From an uncultured bacterium (GTDB lineage Bacteria; Bdellovibrionota_C; UBA2361; JANWWW01): 54,766 nt of DNA. Positions 38,214 to 47,857 of the stretch are shown in pieces (position 1 is the stretch's first letter; every line of letters starts with the position of its first letter). Below the pieces are notes generated by a model that searched no databases, was not told the origin of the DNA, and was given only the letters and a program-made list of their open reading frames with translations. The stretch is from contig CALHSA010000007.1 in assembly GCA_938038205.1 (NCBI GenBank), forward strand, positions 1 to 54,766, written 5' to 3'. The translations under genes were made by a program, and so were the position numbers.

Positions 38214-38422
38214 AGCCTTTTAATAATCCTGCCTGTTTTAAGGTCGTAAGGACTAATTTCCAAAACAACTCTATCTCCAGGCATAATCTTAATTGAGTAT
38301 TTTTTTAGTTTGCCCCCCGGATAGGCAGCAACTGTTAATTTCTCATTTATTTTTACTAAACATCTCATATCTGGGTATACTTCTAGTACAGATCCTTCAA
38401 AAATCAATACATCTTTATCCAT
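38210..38422 (-). CDS. infA: translation initiation factor IF-1
   Basis: The 70-residue protein is an S1-like OB fold with the IF-1 pattern: 'FEGSVLEVYPDMRCLVKIN', 'GGKLKKYSIKIMPGDRV' and the hallmark 'SPYDLKTGRIIKRL'. Its length is that of the family. It differs from E. coli IF-1 at many positions, notably 'VAAYPGGK' for 'LAHISGK'. It is the last gene of the htrA-mutL-miaA-accA-infA run, with its start 8 bp inside accA. Confidence 0.93.
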   Translation of the reverse strand: MDKDVLIFEGSVLEVYPDMRCLVKINEKLTVAAYPGGKLKKYSIKIMPGDRVVLEISPYDLKTGRIIKRL

Positions 38423-39368
38423 TTTTTATGATCTCAAAAATTCCAATTTCGTAATACTTTCTCTTCCTCGCACTTAAAATATCCTCAACCGATTTTCCTG
38501 AAAACTCAGAAATCTGTTTTAGCAGATGATCTTTTAGAATTTTAAAACTTTCTTCATGACCCCAATGTAGTCCTCCTAAAGGCTCAGGAATAATAGCATC
38601 TACTATTCCCATTTTTTTTAAATCAGCTGCAGATAATTTTAACATTTCTGCACATGTTGCTACGTGCTTTACAGCATCCTCCCCGAATAGAATAGAAGCA
38701 CAGCCCTCTGGAGATATGACTGAGTAGTATGCATTCTCAAACATTATTATTTTATCTGTTAAACCTAGTGCTAATGCGCCTCCGCTGCCACCTTCGCCAA
38801 GTACTATACTTATCGTAGGAATAGTTAAATGTGCCAGTTCTAAAAGATTCTCGGCTATAGCTTGAGCTTGTCCTCTCTCTTCAGCTTGATCCCCTGGAAA
38901 AGCTCCTGGTGTATCTATAATTGTAATAAGAGGCAACCTAAATTTTTCTGCCAATTTAAATATTCTTAACGCTTTTCTATATCCTTCCGGATGAGGCATG
39001 CCAAAATTTCTTTTGCTTCTCTGCTTTAAACCCTGACCTTTATCCTCGGCTACTAAAGCAACCCTATACAGATCTAATTTTGCCAATCCCGCTATAATAG
39101 CGCTATCGTCGCCATATCTCCTATCACCATGCAGCTCAATAAAATCGTGAAAAACCTCTTGAATTAGCGTTTGGGCCGTTGGCCTATCTAGGTGACGAGC
39201 TATTTGAACACGTTGATATGGTGTAAGGTTCAGATAAACCTTCTTTTTTAGTTCCTCTAATTTTTTTTGCAATCTTGCTGCTTCTTTATCAGAGCATGTT
39301 ATAAGTTCTTGGGTTAACTTAAAAATTTCATTCTCAAAAGGTAGAGGGTTTTTTAAAATGCTACTCAT
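38415..39368 (-). CDS. accA: acetyl-CoA carboxylase carboxyltransferase subunit alpha
   Basis: AccA and AccD transfer the carboxyl group from biotin to acetyl-CoA to give malonyl-CoA. The 317-residue protein matches throughout: 'NLTPYQRVQIARHLDRPTA', 'ELHGDRRYGDD', 'NFGMPHPEGYRKALR', 'IDTPGAFPG' and 'GEGGSGGALALG', 'SPEGCASIL'. accD is not in the window. It overlaps miaA by 8 bp upstream and infA by 8 bp downstream, so it is embedded in a tightly coupled operon. Confidence 0.96.
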   Translation of the reverse strand: MSSILKNPLPFENEIFKLTQELITCSDKEAARLQKKLEELKKKVYLNLTPYQRVQIARHLDRPTAQTLIQEVFHDFIELHGDRRYGDDSAIIAGLAKLDLYRVALVAEDKGQGLKQRSKRNFGMPHPEGYRKALRIFKLAEKFRLPLITIIDTPGAFPGDQAEERGQAQAIAENLLELAHLTIPTISIVLGEGGSGGALALGLTDKIIMFENAYYSVISPEGCASILFGEDAVKHVATCAEMLKLSAADLKKMGIVDAIIPEPLGGLHWGHEESFKILKDHLLKQISEFSGKSVEDILSARKRKYYEIGIFEIIKNG

Positions 39369-40377
39369 CTAAACTCTCAAAAATATATTTTGCATCAAGG
39401 TAGATAATACACGGTTTTTTAAACTCAAAATCCTCAATAACATTTACCAAGTCCTGAAGCCGATATCTATAGCATAAAACTTTTTTATCTCCAACATTTA
39501 TTTCAACGCCTCTGAGATCCCCTGGTTTTGGTAATACCACATAACCTCTTTTTATTGGTTCATGTAACATATAATAAGTTTGCTTCCTAGCAAATGTTTT
39601 TGTGTCTTTAACAAAGAGCCTAAGTGCAGTATCAAAGTCGAGTTCATTTTTTAAATACTTTAAGAAATGCTTATAACCTATGCTTTTTTTTATTCCCCAT
39701 GCATCAGGTCCATACAGCTTAGCAGCATTCGAGACTTCTTGAATCAGCCCCTGATTCAACATTTCTAAACATCTTCTCTCTATTCTGCTGTATAGTTCTT
39801 TTCTATCCCAAATTAATCCAAGGATTAAAGGCTTCACTCGAAGTTCTGCAAAATTATGATTTTTAATCGCCTCAGAGTATTTTTTATTTAGTTGAATAAA
39901 TTGTAGAGCTCTTTGAATTCTAATTTTATCAGAGGGCGATATTTTTGCTGCGTACTCAGGGTCCAAGACCTTAAGTTTCTCATAGCTAATATCAGAAATT
40001 GCAAATTTCGGCGAGGTGTCTTTTAAATAACCGTGAATCAGAAATTTTAGGTACATATACGAACCTGCCACAATTACCGGAAGCTTGCCAACTGAATTGA
40101 AACTTTTTACTAATCCAAAAGCTTCATCAGAAATTTGTGCAGCATTTATTCTTGTATTAGGAGTATATATCCCGATCAAATGATGACGAACTCTCTTAAT
40201 CTCATCTACCGATGGAGCTCCTGTTCCTATTGGAATATCTTTATAAATCTGACTTGCATCTAAAGAGATTATTTCAGATTTCAAACGTGTTGCTAATTCA
40301 ACAGAGACTTTAGTTTTACCAGAAGATGTAGGGCCAGTAATTACAAGTGCTCTAGGTTTATCTACGAAAGCAATCAT
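39361..40377 (-). CDS. miaA: tRNA dimethylallyltransferase MiaA
   Basis: MiaA adds the isopentenyl group to A37 of tRNAs reading UNN codons. The 338-residue protein has the P-loop 'GPTSSGKTKVSVELA', 'SLDASQIYKDIPIGTG' (the DSxQvY motif), 'HHLIGI', 'VAGSYMYLKFLIHG' and 'GIKKSIGYKHF'. The last ~40 residues are an extra tail. miaA following mutL is a very common gene order. Its ATG lies 20 bp inside mutL. Confidence 0.94.
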   Translation of the reverse strand: MIAFVDKPRALVITGPTSSGKTKVSVELATRLKSEIISLDASQIYKDIPIGTGAPSVDEIKRVRHHLIGIYTPNTRINAAQISDEAFGLVKSFNSVGKLPVIVAGSYMYLKFLIHGYLKDTSPKFAISDISYEKLKVLDPEYAAKISPSDKIRIQRALQFIQLNKKYSEAIKNHNFAELRVKPLILGLIWDRKELYSRIERRCLEMLNQGLIQEVSNAAKLYGPDAWGIKKSIGYKHFLKYLKNELDFDTALRLFVKDTKTFARKQTYYMLHEPIKRGYVVLPKPGDLRGVEINVGDKKVLCYRYRLQDLVNVIEDFEFKKPCIIYLDAKYIFESLDE

Positions 40378-42064
40378 CTAAACTTGAACAATCAATCTCA
40401 AAAACAAAAGGTCTTCCATGGGGGCAATATGTTACTCCTAAAGAGCTTAATTCTAGGAGCAAGGCTTCAGCTTCCACTGGAGCTAAATGATCTCCAAGTT
40501 GAATACTGCTTTTGCAAGCTAATTTAGCAGCTAGTCTTGAAATAAAATCGTGTAAGCCAAACTTACCCTGATCAAATGATTCATTAACCGCAGATGTTAT
40601 TAGACTTATGTCTCCCTTGCATAGATTCAATAAGCCAGAGTTGATCTCTAAGATACACAACTCATTATCTATCTCTTTTAGAGTTATACCACACTCTTTA
40701 AATAACGCTAAAGCTGAAGAATCGTTTGGGTGATTAATTTTTACAGGCATTAGTAAAGGTTGTTTAGTTGAATCTTTTTTTAAAGAGAATAATATTTTTT
40801 CATACAATAACCTTTCATGAGCGGCATGAGGATCAATTATTAAGATTTTTTCTTTATCAATGGTTGTGTGAAAAATTAGGTAACCTCGATTTGTCATTCC
40901 AAGAAACTTACACTTAGTAAGATTGCTTACGTCATTAAATAAATGATTTGAGGCTAAAGGTTTATCATTACGAGATATTTCAACAGAGTTAGATGCGCCA
41001 TTTTGCAAGGCGTTATTCGAAAATGATAAATTTTCGAAATTAAAGAAATTTACATCACCTTTTGGTTCTTTATTGCTATAGCTTACCGCTTGCAAAAAAA
41101 ATCCGCGAGGAAGCAGATTATTCCTAATTTTTTGAACACAAGAAAATATCTCCTGATAAATTTTACTTGGGCTCAAAAACCTCACCATTAATTTCCGAGG
41201 ATGCACATTACAATCAATTAAGCTTGGATCAATATTTAAACTTATGTAACCACATAAATCCTTATCAGATTTAACAAGTGTCGTTAAACTTTCCTTAACA
41301 GCCTTTAAAACTAAACTATCTTGAACTGGTCTCCTGTTTACAAGTATGTAAAAATTACCCTTTGCTCCTAAACTTTTTAGTCCAATATATCCTTCAATTT
41401 GAATGAATCCACGGTCATTTGAGAAATATGCCAGTTTATCACCGAAAAATTCAATAACTCGATTAGTAGAATTCTGAAATATTTCTACTTTGCCATCAAT
41501 TGATAATGTTATTTGAACATCTTTATTGGCTAGTAAGTATGGTTTAACAAGTTCTTTAATTCTTTTATTCTCAGTGTTGGCCTCTGCTTGAAATTTTTTT
41601 CGTGCCGGTGCATTTTCGAAAAGATCTTTGACCAAAACAGAAGTTCCTACACTGCAAGATACAATATCATCTTTCACTTTCTTGCCAAAATCGTAAACGA
41701 TCTCTCTACCAAGATCATTTGCTAGGTGCCTGCTACAAATACTCAAACGGCTTAACTGGGAAATGGCATATAAACCTTCCCCTCTGAATCCATACGTTCT
41801 TAACATGGATAAGTCGTCAAGAGATTTAATTTTTGAAGTTGCAAACCTCATCAAAGCTGTTTCAACTTGATCTGCGGGGATTCCAACACCGTTATCCTCT
41901 ACAAAAATCAAATCGAGACCTCCTCCTTCAACTTTTATTTTTATATTTTTAGCTCCAGCATCCAAGCTGTTCTCCAGTAGTTCTTTAACTACAGATTCAG
42001 GTCTTTCAATAATCTCACTTGCAGCTATTTGTGATGAGAGCCAATCCGGTAGTATCTCTATCAC
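40358..42064 (-). CDS. mutL: DNA mismatch repair protein MutL (endonuclease type)
   Basis: The 568-residue protein has the GHKL ATPase ('ENSLDAGAKNIKI', 'EDNGVGIPADQ', 'FATSKI', 'TYGFRGEGLYAISQ') and a C-terminal domain with the endonuclease motif in the form 'DPHAAHERLLYEK' (classical DQHA-x2-E-x4-E). It also has the metal-site motifs 'ACKSSI' and 'CPHGRP'. It therefore nicks DNA itself and mismatch repair should not rely on MutH. In motif I 'IAASEIIERP' replaces 'IAAGEVVERP', a Gly-to-Ser change. The start is GTG, overlapping the htrA stop by 4 bp. mutS is not in the window. Confidence 0.94.
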   Translation of the reverse strand: MIEILPDWLSSQIAASEIIERPESVVKELLENSLDAGAKNIKIKVEGGGLDLIFVEDNGVGIPADQVETALMRFATSKIKSLDDLSMLRTYGFRGEGLYAISQLSRLSICSRHLANDLGREIVYDFGKKVKDDIVSCSVGTSVLVKDLFENAPARKKFQAEANTENKRIKELVKPYLLANKDVQITLSIDGKVEIFQNSTNRVIEFFGDKLAYFSNDRGFIQIEGYIGLKSLGAKGNFYILVNRRPVQDSLVLKAVKESLTTLVKSDKDLCGYISLNIDPSLIDCNVHPRKLMVRFLSPSKIYQEIFSCVQKIRNNLLPRGFFLQAVSYSNKEPKGDVNFFNFENLSFSNNALQNGASNSVEISRNDKPLASNHLFNDVSNLTKCKFLGMTNRGYLIFHTTIDKEKILIIDPHAAHERLLYEKILFSLKKDSTKQPLLMPVKINHPNDSSALALFKECGITLKEIDNELCILEINSGLLNLCKGDISLITSAVNESFDQGKFGLHDFISRLAAKLACKSSIQLGDHLAPVEAEALLLELSSLGVTYCPHGRPFVFEIDCSSLDDCFRR

Positions 42065-43092
42065 CTCAGTAAAGGTTTTATAAAAACTCTTCTAACATTT
42101 TTGGGATTAAGACCTGATCTCACTAGAAATGAAAACGGCTGATTTAGGGGGGTTTTCTGGATATCTACCATTAACTCTTTTGAATCGGTAACTTTTTTAC
42201 CATTAAATTCCAAGATGTAATCAGCTGCTTCCGGCTCTAAAATGAATTCAAAACCACCACGAAATCTAATAATTCTTTCCATTGGAACAATACCAGCTCT
42301 GTCAGCAGGCGAGTCTGGTATAACTCTTCTAACTGCTACTCCCCATTGGGTGTTCTGTAACACCCATCCTATGAATGGCTTTCGAACTTTTCCAAACTTA
42401 AGCAAATCTGGCAGAATTCTTTTAACATCATCAATAGGCACCGCAAAAGAAATTCCTCCAAACATTCCAGACTTGGATAAAATTTGCGTGTTTATTCCAA
42501 TGACTTTTCCAGATAAATCAAAAAGAGGGCCACCACTACTACCCACATTTATCGCTGCGTCAGTTTGAATCATGGATACCAACCCTTCACGAGTACGCAC
42601 AGTCCGGTTGACAGCAGAGATTATTCCAGAGGTCATTGTCCAATCAAGACCAAACGGGTTCCCGATAGCTACCACTTTCCTTCCAACTTTAAGGGAATCA
42701 GAATTTCCAAAACTTACTTGAGTTAATTTTCTACTTGGCAAAGCTGTTAGTTTAACAACGGCAACGTCAAGCTCATTGTCCATCCCTACTAATTCAGCCG
42801 GAATCTTATCTCCTCCATGTAGAGTTACTATTATCCTAGTTTTAGGATCTACTATTACGTGAGCATTAGTGAGAATCAAACCCTGCGATGAATCAAAAAT
42901 AAATCCACTTCCAATACCTCTGGTTGGTTGAGGATCAAAAAAATCAAAAGGATCTAGTTCAACTCTAACTGTGGTAATAAAAACCACTGCAGGGGCGTTA
43001 TTTTCAAAAATCTGAACTAATTTTTCTTCTTCCGTTTGCGCATAAAGAAATAAACTAGGAATTAAAAATATTGAAATTACCAGATTAATCAT
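42061..43092 (-). CDS. periplasmic HtrA/DegP-type serine protease
   Basis: From the ATG at 43092 the 343-residue protein has a signal peptide ('INLVISIFLIPSLFLYAQ'), then a trypsin-like domain with His78 ('TNAHV'), Asp109 ('ELDVAVVK') and Ser186 ('NVGSSGGPL', where most have GNSGG). A single PDZ domain follows. It would degrade or refold damaged envelope proteins. The frame is open to a TTG at 43101, adding three residues. recA ends 47 bp upstream, so it may also be read from the lexA-recA operon. Confidence 0.92.
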   Translation of the reverse strand: MINLVISIFLIPSLFLYAQTEEEKLVQIFENNAPAVVFITTVRVELDPFDFFDPQPTRGIGSGFIFDSSQGLILTNAHVIVDPKTRIIVTLHGGDKIPAELVGMDNELDVAVVKLTALPSRKLTQVSFGNSDSLKVGRKVVAIGNPFGLDWTMTSGIISAVNRTVRTREGLVSMIQTDAAINVGSSGGPLFDLSGKVIGINTQILSKSGMFGGISFAVPIDDVKRILPDLLKFGKVRKPFIGWVLQNTQWGVAVRRVIPDSPADRAGIVPMERIIRFRGGFEFILEPEAADYILEFNGKKVTDSKELMVDIQKTPLNQPFSFLVRSGLNPKNVRRVFIKPLLR

Positions 43093-43139
43093 ACTGAGCA
43101 ATTACACAATCATACTTAAAAGTTTCTTAAAACTAATAT

Positions 43140-44183
43140 TCACTTTTTTTTCTTAACATTCTTGTCGCTATCCAAATCCGCTTTTTGTAATTCCGACGGA
43201 CAATTACGTTTTATTCCGGCTTTCTCTAAAATTAAACTTTCTATTTTCTGAGCAATAGAAGGATTTTGCTGTAAATAAATTCTTGCGCTATCTCGACCTT
43301 GACCCAGTTTTTCACCCTGAAAAGCATACCAACTTCCTGCTTTGTCTACTACCCCATAATCTACGCCCAGGTCTAACAACTCCCCCTCTTTACTTATGCC
43401 ATGATTAAATATTACGTCAAATTCAGCCTCTCTGAAAGGTGGAGCTACTTTATTTTTAACTACCTTAACCCTGACTCGATTGCCAGTGACTTCACTACTA
43501 TCTTTAACTGGGCCAACTCTGCGGACATCAAGTCTTACAGACGCATAAAATTTTAATGCATTACCTCCAGTTGTAGTTTCTGGGGAGCCAAACATTACCC
43601 CAATTTTCATCCTGATTTGGTTAATAAAAATTAAGGTGGTTTTACTTTTTGAGGCAACGGCTGTTAATTTTCTTAAAGCCTTACTCATTAAACGAGCCTG
43701 CATACCTGGTTGCTGATCATAAATATCCCCTTCTAATTCAGCACGAGGTGTTAAAGCGGCAACTGAGTCAATTACAATCAATTCAACTTTGTTTGTGTTT
43801 AACAAAGCTTCAGCAATTTCAAACGCTTGCTCTCCGAAATCAGGTTGGCTAACTAGCAGTTTTTTTGTGTCAACTCCAAGCTGTTTTGCGTACTTAACAT
43901 CTAAGGCATGCTCTGCATCAATGTATACTACTGTACCACCCATTCTTTGGACCTCTGCCGCAATATGTAAAGCTATGGTTGTTTTCCCTGATGATTCCGG
44001 ACCAAAAATTTCTATAATCCTTCCTCTTGGGATTCCTCCCACTCCTAAAGCTATATCAAGTCCAAGGCTCCCAGTAGGAATAATTTCAATCTGCTTGCTA
44101 AGTTCGTCTCCATCAAGACGCATTAAAACACCTTCGCCAAATTTTTTTTCTAAAAGCGCGACTACTGTAGAAAATTCGTCCAT
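43140..44183 (-). CDS. recA: recombinase RecA
   Basis: RecA forms filaments on single-stranded DNA, drives homologous recombination and activates LexA self-cleavage. The 347-residue protein has Walker A 'GPESSGKTT', 'YIDAEHALD', Walker B '[10 protein letters not shown]', the L1/L2 loop region '[22 protein letters not shown]' segments and '[12 protein letters not shown]'. It lies 2 bp after lexA, so both are probably induced together in the SOS response. The C-terminal tail is Lys/Asp-rich and ends in a poly-Lys stretch. Confidence 0.98.
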   Translation of the reverse strand: MDEFSTVVALLEKKFGEGVLMRLDGDELSKQIEIIPTGSLGLDIALGVGGIPRGRIIEIFGPESSGKTTIALHIAAEVQRMGGTVVYIDAEHALDVKYAKQLGVDTKKLLVSQPDFGEQAFEIAEALLNTNKVELIVIDSVAALTPRAELEGDIYDQQPGMQARLMSKALRKLTAVASKSKTTLIFINQIRMKIGVMFGSPETTTGGNALKFYASVRLDVRRVGPVKDSSEVTGNRVRVKVVKNKVAPPFREAEFDVIFNHGISKEGELLDLGVDYGVVDKAGSWYAFQGEKLGQGRDSARIYLQQNPSIAQKIESLILEKAGIKRNCPSELQKADLDSDKNVKKKK

Positions 44184-44185
44184 AG

Positions 44186-44821
44186 CTATTTATTAAAATT
44201 GTAATCTCTAACCAATCCAATAACTACTCCCTGAATCTGAAATTTATCTGCTAAATCTCCACTAACAATTATTGTTTCAAACTCTTTATTTGCTGGTTTA
44301 AGCACGATTTTATCCTTATATCGATAAAATTTCTTTATTGTTGACTCTGAATTAAGGGTAGCTACAACTGTGTCCCCATCCTTAGCTTGGTTTGTTGACT
44401 TAACTATAAGGTAATCTCCATCAAAAATGTTCTCCTCAATCATTGAATTTCCTCGAGCTTTAAGAATGTAAACCTCGGATGGCTTAACCCCTTTAAATAA
44501 AAGGGTATCAAGTCTGATAAACTCCTCAAATTCTGGGGTCAGAAATGGTTTACCTGCTGATATATAACCCAAGAATCTAACGGAAATAGGTTGATCAACA
44601 AAATTTTCTGTGTCTGGAATCTCAATAGCTCCTCTTTCTATTTTTATCAAATTTTTTTTCTCTAAAGCTTTTAAATGAAACCGAGCTGTAGATAAATACT
44701 TACTTCCTAGAAATTCGGCTACCTCTTTAAGGCGTGGAGGCCTCCGATTAAGCGCAATAAAGCTCTTTAAGTAATTCAAAAGCTTTTTCTGTTTTGAGGT
44801 TAAATTCAATACCTTCGCCAA
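44186..44821 (-). CDS. lexA: SOS repressor LexA
   Basis: The 211-residue protein has an N-terminal winged helix ('[22 protein letters not shown]') and a C-terminal S24 peptidase domain. The self-cleavage site is Ala89-Gly90 in 'GYISAGKPF', and the catalytic pair is Ser126 ('GNSM') and Lys163 ('STIKKF'). All elements for RecA-stimulated cleavage are present. The start is a TTG; TATAAT lies about 15 nt upstream in the 28-bp gap after the ArnT-like gene region. No dyad typical of a known LexA box could be recognised upstream. Confidence 0.95.
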   Translation of the reverse strand: MAKVLNLTSKQKKLLNYLKSFIALNRRPPRLKEVAEFLGSKYLSTARFHLKALEKKNLIKIERGAIEIPDTENFVDQPISVRFLGYISAGKPFLTPEFEEFIRLDTLLFKGVKPSEVYILKARGNSMIEENIFDGDYLIVKSTNQAKDGDTVVATLNSESTIKKFYRYKDKIVLKPANKEFETIIVSGDLADKFQIQGVVIGLVRDYNFNK

Positions 44822-44849
44822 TCTGTTCTGCTTTAAATTATAAAACTTT

Positions 44850-46262
44850 TTATTGCTCTGAGCGAGCTATATAAAATTTGCTACCCATCATAATTATTGG
44901 AAACTTAGATTTCTCGTCTTTTTCAAAGATAAGGCAGTCATTAGCTTTAATCTCTTTCTCGTTTTTGATCCTAACAATTTTTATAGGAGAGTACAGTTCT
45001 AAGGAATGGAGCCGATTGTGTAGGGTTTTAATCAACAAACATTCTTTACTTCCTGATAAGTTCTTAAATAATTCTTTATCAAAATTAGTTCTGTTTGAAA
45101 AAACAATCATGAGAATTCCTAAGCTCAAAGGTGTAATGTAAGATAAATTAGCTCGAGGCAGAAAAAGAGTTCCAAGAGAGATCAAAATGAAAGCTGATAG
45201 AATAGAGAAGTTTAAGCCTAGGAAAAATGACCCTAAAAAATACCCTACAAATCCAATTAGTTTTAAGAATATAGAATTTTTGGTTTCCATATAACTTTTA
45301 GTATCAATAATTAAAGGAATGAAATAAGCCAGAGGGAGCAAGTATGAGAGCAAAATAGTTCGTGAAAAAGAGAAAAATAGCACTATTAGTAAAATAATTT
45401 TTAAAAAATTTTTTCTAGCAGCATCATACTCTGAGGATATTTTTGAGTTCATTAGATACTTGACTGCACTTATAAATGGATGAAAGTATGGAAACACAAA
45501 AAGGGCGGAAAAAATAGCTGCTAGACCAAAAGGTTCTACATGTAATTGGCCATACCGAATATTAGCTTTCCCCAAAAATCTAAAGATATTCTCCTCTAAA
45601 AAAAAATATTTTAAGAAATTACCATCAATTGACCATACGAGCAAAAACCACCATGCCGATGATAAAAAACAACCAAAACTAAATATTAGAAATCTCTTGA
45701 AAATAATAAAAAAATTCCTAAACGAAAAATTAACAATAAAGGCGAAGCAGCAGAAGATATATCCAATAGGACCTTTAGTTAAAACCGCTAAACCAGCTAT
45801 AACACCTGCTAAAAACCATTGATTGAATATTAAGGTTAAACCACAGGATACAAAAACAAGAAATCCAAAAATAGGGTCTGTTATCCCAAGGCTTGCTGAA
45901 ACTATCAATGGAGGATAATTATCAAATCTAAACTCAGGACTATTGTCTTGCTTTAGTTTTCTTAAAATACTTTTATGAAAAAAAAAATAGCCAATAACTG
46001 AAAGTAAACTAGGTAATCTCAGCGCCATTTCAAGGGGAAGGAACTGAGAAAAAAACATTACGCACCAAACAAAGAGAGGCGGCTTAGAATAGTAGGGGAT
46101 CAAATTATTTTGGTTATCGTAAAACATGGGGATTAACCAACTATTTTTTTCCAAAGAGATTTGTGCCATTAGAGCGAATCTCGCTTCAGAGGGATTAGAA
46201 ACTGGGGAGAAGGTATTTACTGCTAGAATAAGAGCAAAAAAAATGAGCAAATTTCGGCTCAT
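44850..46262 (-). CDS. ArnT/PMT-family glycosyltransferase
   Basis: The 470-residue protein has about ten to twelve hydrophobic helices. Early in the chain is 'SNPSEARFALMAQ', followed by 'YYSKPPLFVW', the catalytic-loop pattern (Asp/Glu..E.R.a and Y..KPPL) of lipid-linked sugar transferases such as ArnT. A short C-terminal periplasmic part follows. It would transfer a sugar from undecaprenyl phosphate to lipid A, protein or another acceptor in the periplasm; the acceptor is unknown. Its ATG overlaps the previous gene's stop (TAATG), and lexA starts 28 bp after its end. Confidence 0.87.
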   Translation of the reverse strand: MSRNLLIFFALILAVNTFSPVSNPSEARFALMAQISLEKNSWLIPMFYDNQNNLIPYYSKPPLFVWCVMFFSQFLPLEMALRLPSLLSVIGYFFFHKSILRKLKQDNSPEFRFDNYPPLIVSASLGITDPIFGFLVFVSCGLTLIFNQWFLAGVIAGLAVLTKGPIGYIFCCFAFIVNFSFRNFFIIFKRFLIFSFGCFLSSAWWFLLVWSIDGNFLKYFFLEENIFRFLGKANIRYGQLHVEPFGLAAIFSALFVFPYFHPFISAVKYLMNSKISSEYDAARKNFLKIILLIVLFFSFSRTILLSYLLPLAYFIPLIIDTKSYMETKNSIFLKLIGFVGYFLGSFFLGLNFSILSAFILISLGTLFLPRANLSYITPLSLGILMIVFSNRTNFDKELFKNLSGSKECLLIKTLHNRLHSLELYSPIKIVRIKNEKEIKANDCLIFEKDEKSKFPIIMMGSKFYIARSEQ

Positions 46263-46666
46263 TAAATTTGATATAGCTCGACGTAAGCTTCTAAAAATTT
46301 TAATGCAGTTTTTTGTCGTGAGTTCAATAATTCGATATTATCTTTTAAATCTCCAATAATCATACTTGCTTGTCTTATGTTGCCAGCTAAAATTTCAGAA
46401 AGGGCTTGAAATATTGTAAGTGTTGGATCAAGTTTTTTCTTTGTTTCCTTATAAGCGTTTAATTGCTCAACAACCTGATTGTACTCACCTTTAATTATGT
46501 TGATGAAACACCAAAGTGCAAGTAAGTAATCATTTGTTTTGATTGTTAAAAGTCCATCAATTATTTTTTTTGCCCTGTCAAACTGACCTATCTCAATTAA
46601 TCTTCGTGCTATTTCACATGAGAAATCAAATTCAGGATCTGTTATTTTGATCTTAGAGTCTTTCAT
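46262..46666 (-). CDS. small TPR-like helical protein
   Basis: The 134-residue soluble protein consists of helical hairpins with TPR-like spacing ('EIARRLIEIGQFDRAKKIIDG', 'ALWCFINIIKGEYNQVVEQL', 'ALSEILAGNIRQASMI'). No signal peptide or catalytic motif is visible. It overlaps the upstream 68-aa gene by 14 bp and the ArnT-like gene by 1 bp, so all three form one operon. A binding or adaptor role is an inference from fold only. Confidence 0.65.
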   Translation of the reverse strand: MKDSKIKITDPEFDFSCEIARRLIEIGQFDRAKKIIDGLLTIKTNDYLLALWCFINIIKGEYNQVVEQLNAYKETKKKLDPTLTIFQALSEILAGNIRQASMIIGDLKDNIELLNSRQKTALKFLEAYVELYQI

Positions 46667-46859
46667 GATGAAAGAAATTATTGAACGATTCCAACAGCGC
46701 TTGAATCATTTCTCTTTGAATTGGATCAAGCTGATCGTCAGTGTAGATTTTAAGATATGTATTTAATTTGGCTTTAAAATCCTTTATTTTTAAATCTGGA
46801 TTAATTTTTAATGGTGGTATTAAGTAAAAAAGAGGGTTTCTATCTTCTGCTTTAAACAT
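46653..46859 (-). CDS. small hypothetical protein (68 aa)
   Basis: An ATG frame with a good promoter directly upstream and a coupled gene directly downstream. The protein is soluble and probably helical ('IKDFKAKLNTYLKIYTDDQ', 'PIQREMIQALLESFNNFFHH') with no recognised family. Coupling by a 14-bp overlap and the -10 element support a real gene. Confidence 0.6.
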   Translation of the reverse strand: MFKAEDRNPLFYLIPPLKINPDLKIKDFKAKLNTYLKIYTDDQLDPIQREMIQALLESFNNFFHHERL

Positions 46860-46868
46860 ACACGGTAA

Positions 46869-46874
46869 ATTATA
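46869..46874 (-). promoter_or_regulatory. -10 element of the 68-aa gene operon
   Basis: TATAAT on the minus strand lies 9 nt before the ATG at 46859, so transcription would start within about three bases of the gene. The prs stop codon is only 12 bp further upstream and no convincing -35 is present. It would drive the operon leading to the ArnT-like gene and possibly lexA-recA. Confidence 0.5.
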
Positions 46875-46885
46875 GACTTAAAAGT

Positions 46886-47818
46886 TTACCATTTAAAAAG
46901 CTCACTTACAGATGCATTGGTATGTATTCTTTTAATAGCTTCAGCGAAAAGGGGGGCCACATCCAAAATATTTACTGCTTGTTTAATATCATCTTTTAAG
47001 CTTATTGTGTTCGTAGTTGAAATTGAGTTCTTTGGAAGATCATTAATCGTTTTCAGAGCAGGATTACTAAAAACTCCGTGAGTTGCAAATGCTAGAACTT
47101 TATTCGCTCCATTTTTTAAGAGCAATTCAAAAGCTTGTTTAATAGTTCCGCAAGTGTCAATTATATCATCAACCACTAAAGCAGTTTTGCCTTTAACATT
47201 ACCCACCATTCCAAAGTTAAAAATCCCCTGATCTGTTCTGTATTTGTATATTATTGCAAGTTCGTTATTTACTCCTAATCCATCTAAAAAACTTTTAGCT
47301 CTTTCAACTCCTCCAGCATCAGGGCTAACAATAACACATTCTTCTAAATCAATAGAATTTTTTAAATAAGGAATTACAGTTGGATGAGGCAGGAGATTGT
47401 CAACTGGTATATCAAAAAAACCTGCTAACTGCCCTCTATGAAGATCCATGGTAAGTACTCTATCTACTCCTGCAGCCCTCAGTAGATTAGCAAGAGTCTT
47501 AAATGAGATTGGAACTCTTGGTTTTAATTTCCTATCTTGTCTCATGTAAGCAAAGTACGGAACAACGGCGCAAACTCGTCCAGCGGAGGCTCTTTTCAAA
47601 GTATCGGCTGCTAAAAGAAGCTTGATAATCTCATCACTAGAGTTCGGATACAGGCTTTGAACAAGGAAACAGTCTTCTCCTCGACAGTTCTCCTGAAACT
47701 CTATGAACCATTCTCCATCAGGGAACCTAGCTACATTAACCTTGTTAATTTCAACCCCTAAGCTTTTGGCAATATTTGAGGTTAACTCAGGGTTAGATCC
47801 TAAACAAAAAAGCTTCAT
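46886..47818 (-). CDS. prs: ribose-phosphate pyrophosphokinase
   Basis: It makes PRPP from ribose 5-phosphate and ATP for nucleotide, His and Trp synthesis. The 310-residue protein has 'FPDGEWFIEF', 'YMRQDRKLKPRVPIS', the flexible loop and 'VVSPDAGGVERAK' region, 'DLHRGQLAGFFDIPVDNL', and the PRPP-binding signature 'ALVVDDIIDTCGTI'. Length and motif order are those of class I enzymes. Start is an ATG with no ribosome binding site; it follows the CpaE-like gene by 39 bp. Confidence 0.96.
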   Translation of the reverse strand: MKLFCLGSNPELTSNIAKSLGVEINKVNVARFPDGEWFIEFQENCRGEDCFLVQSLYPNSSDEIIKLLLAADTLKRASAGRVCAVVPYFAYMRQDRKLKPRVPISFKTLANLLRAAGVDRVLTMDLHRGQLAGFFDIPVDNLLPHPTVIPYLKNSIDLEECVIVSPDAGGVERAKSFLDGLGVNNELAIIYKYRTDQGIFNFGMVGNVKGKTALVVDDIIDTCGTIKQAFELLLKNGANKVLAFATHGVFSNPALKTINDLPKNSISTTNTISLKDDIKQAVNILDVAPLFAEAIKRIHTNASVSELFKW

Positions 47819-47857
47819 AACAGTATTTTTTATGAATTCTAAATTTAATTAAATGTT

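Noticed and set aside
43649-44196. Plus-strand frames inside recA
   Set aside because: They run antisense to a fully conserved recA and encode nothing recognisable.
44822-44849. LexA (SOS) operator before lexA
   Set aside because: CAGAACAG is present, but no dyad matching known LexA-box types could be found; the true box of this lineage is unknown.
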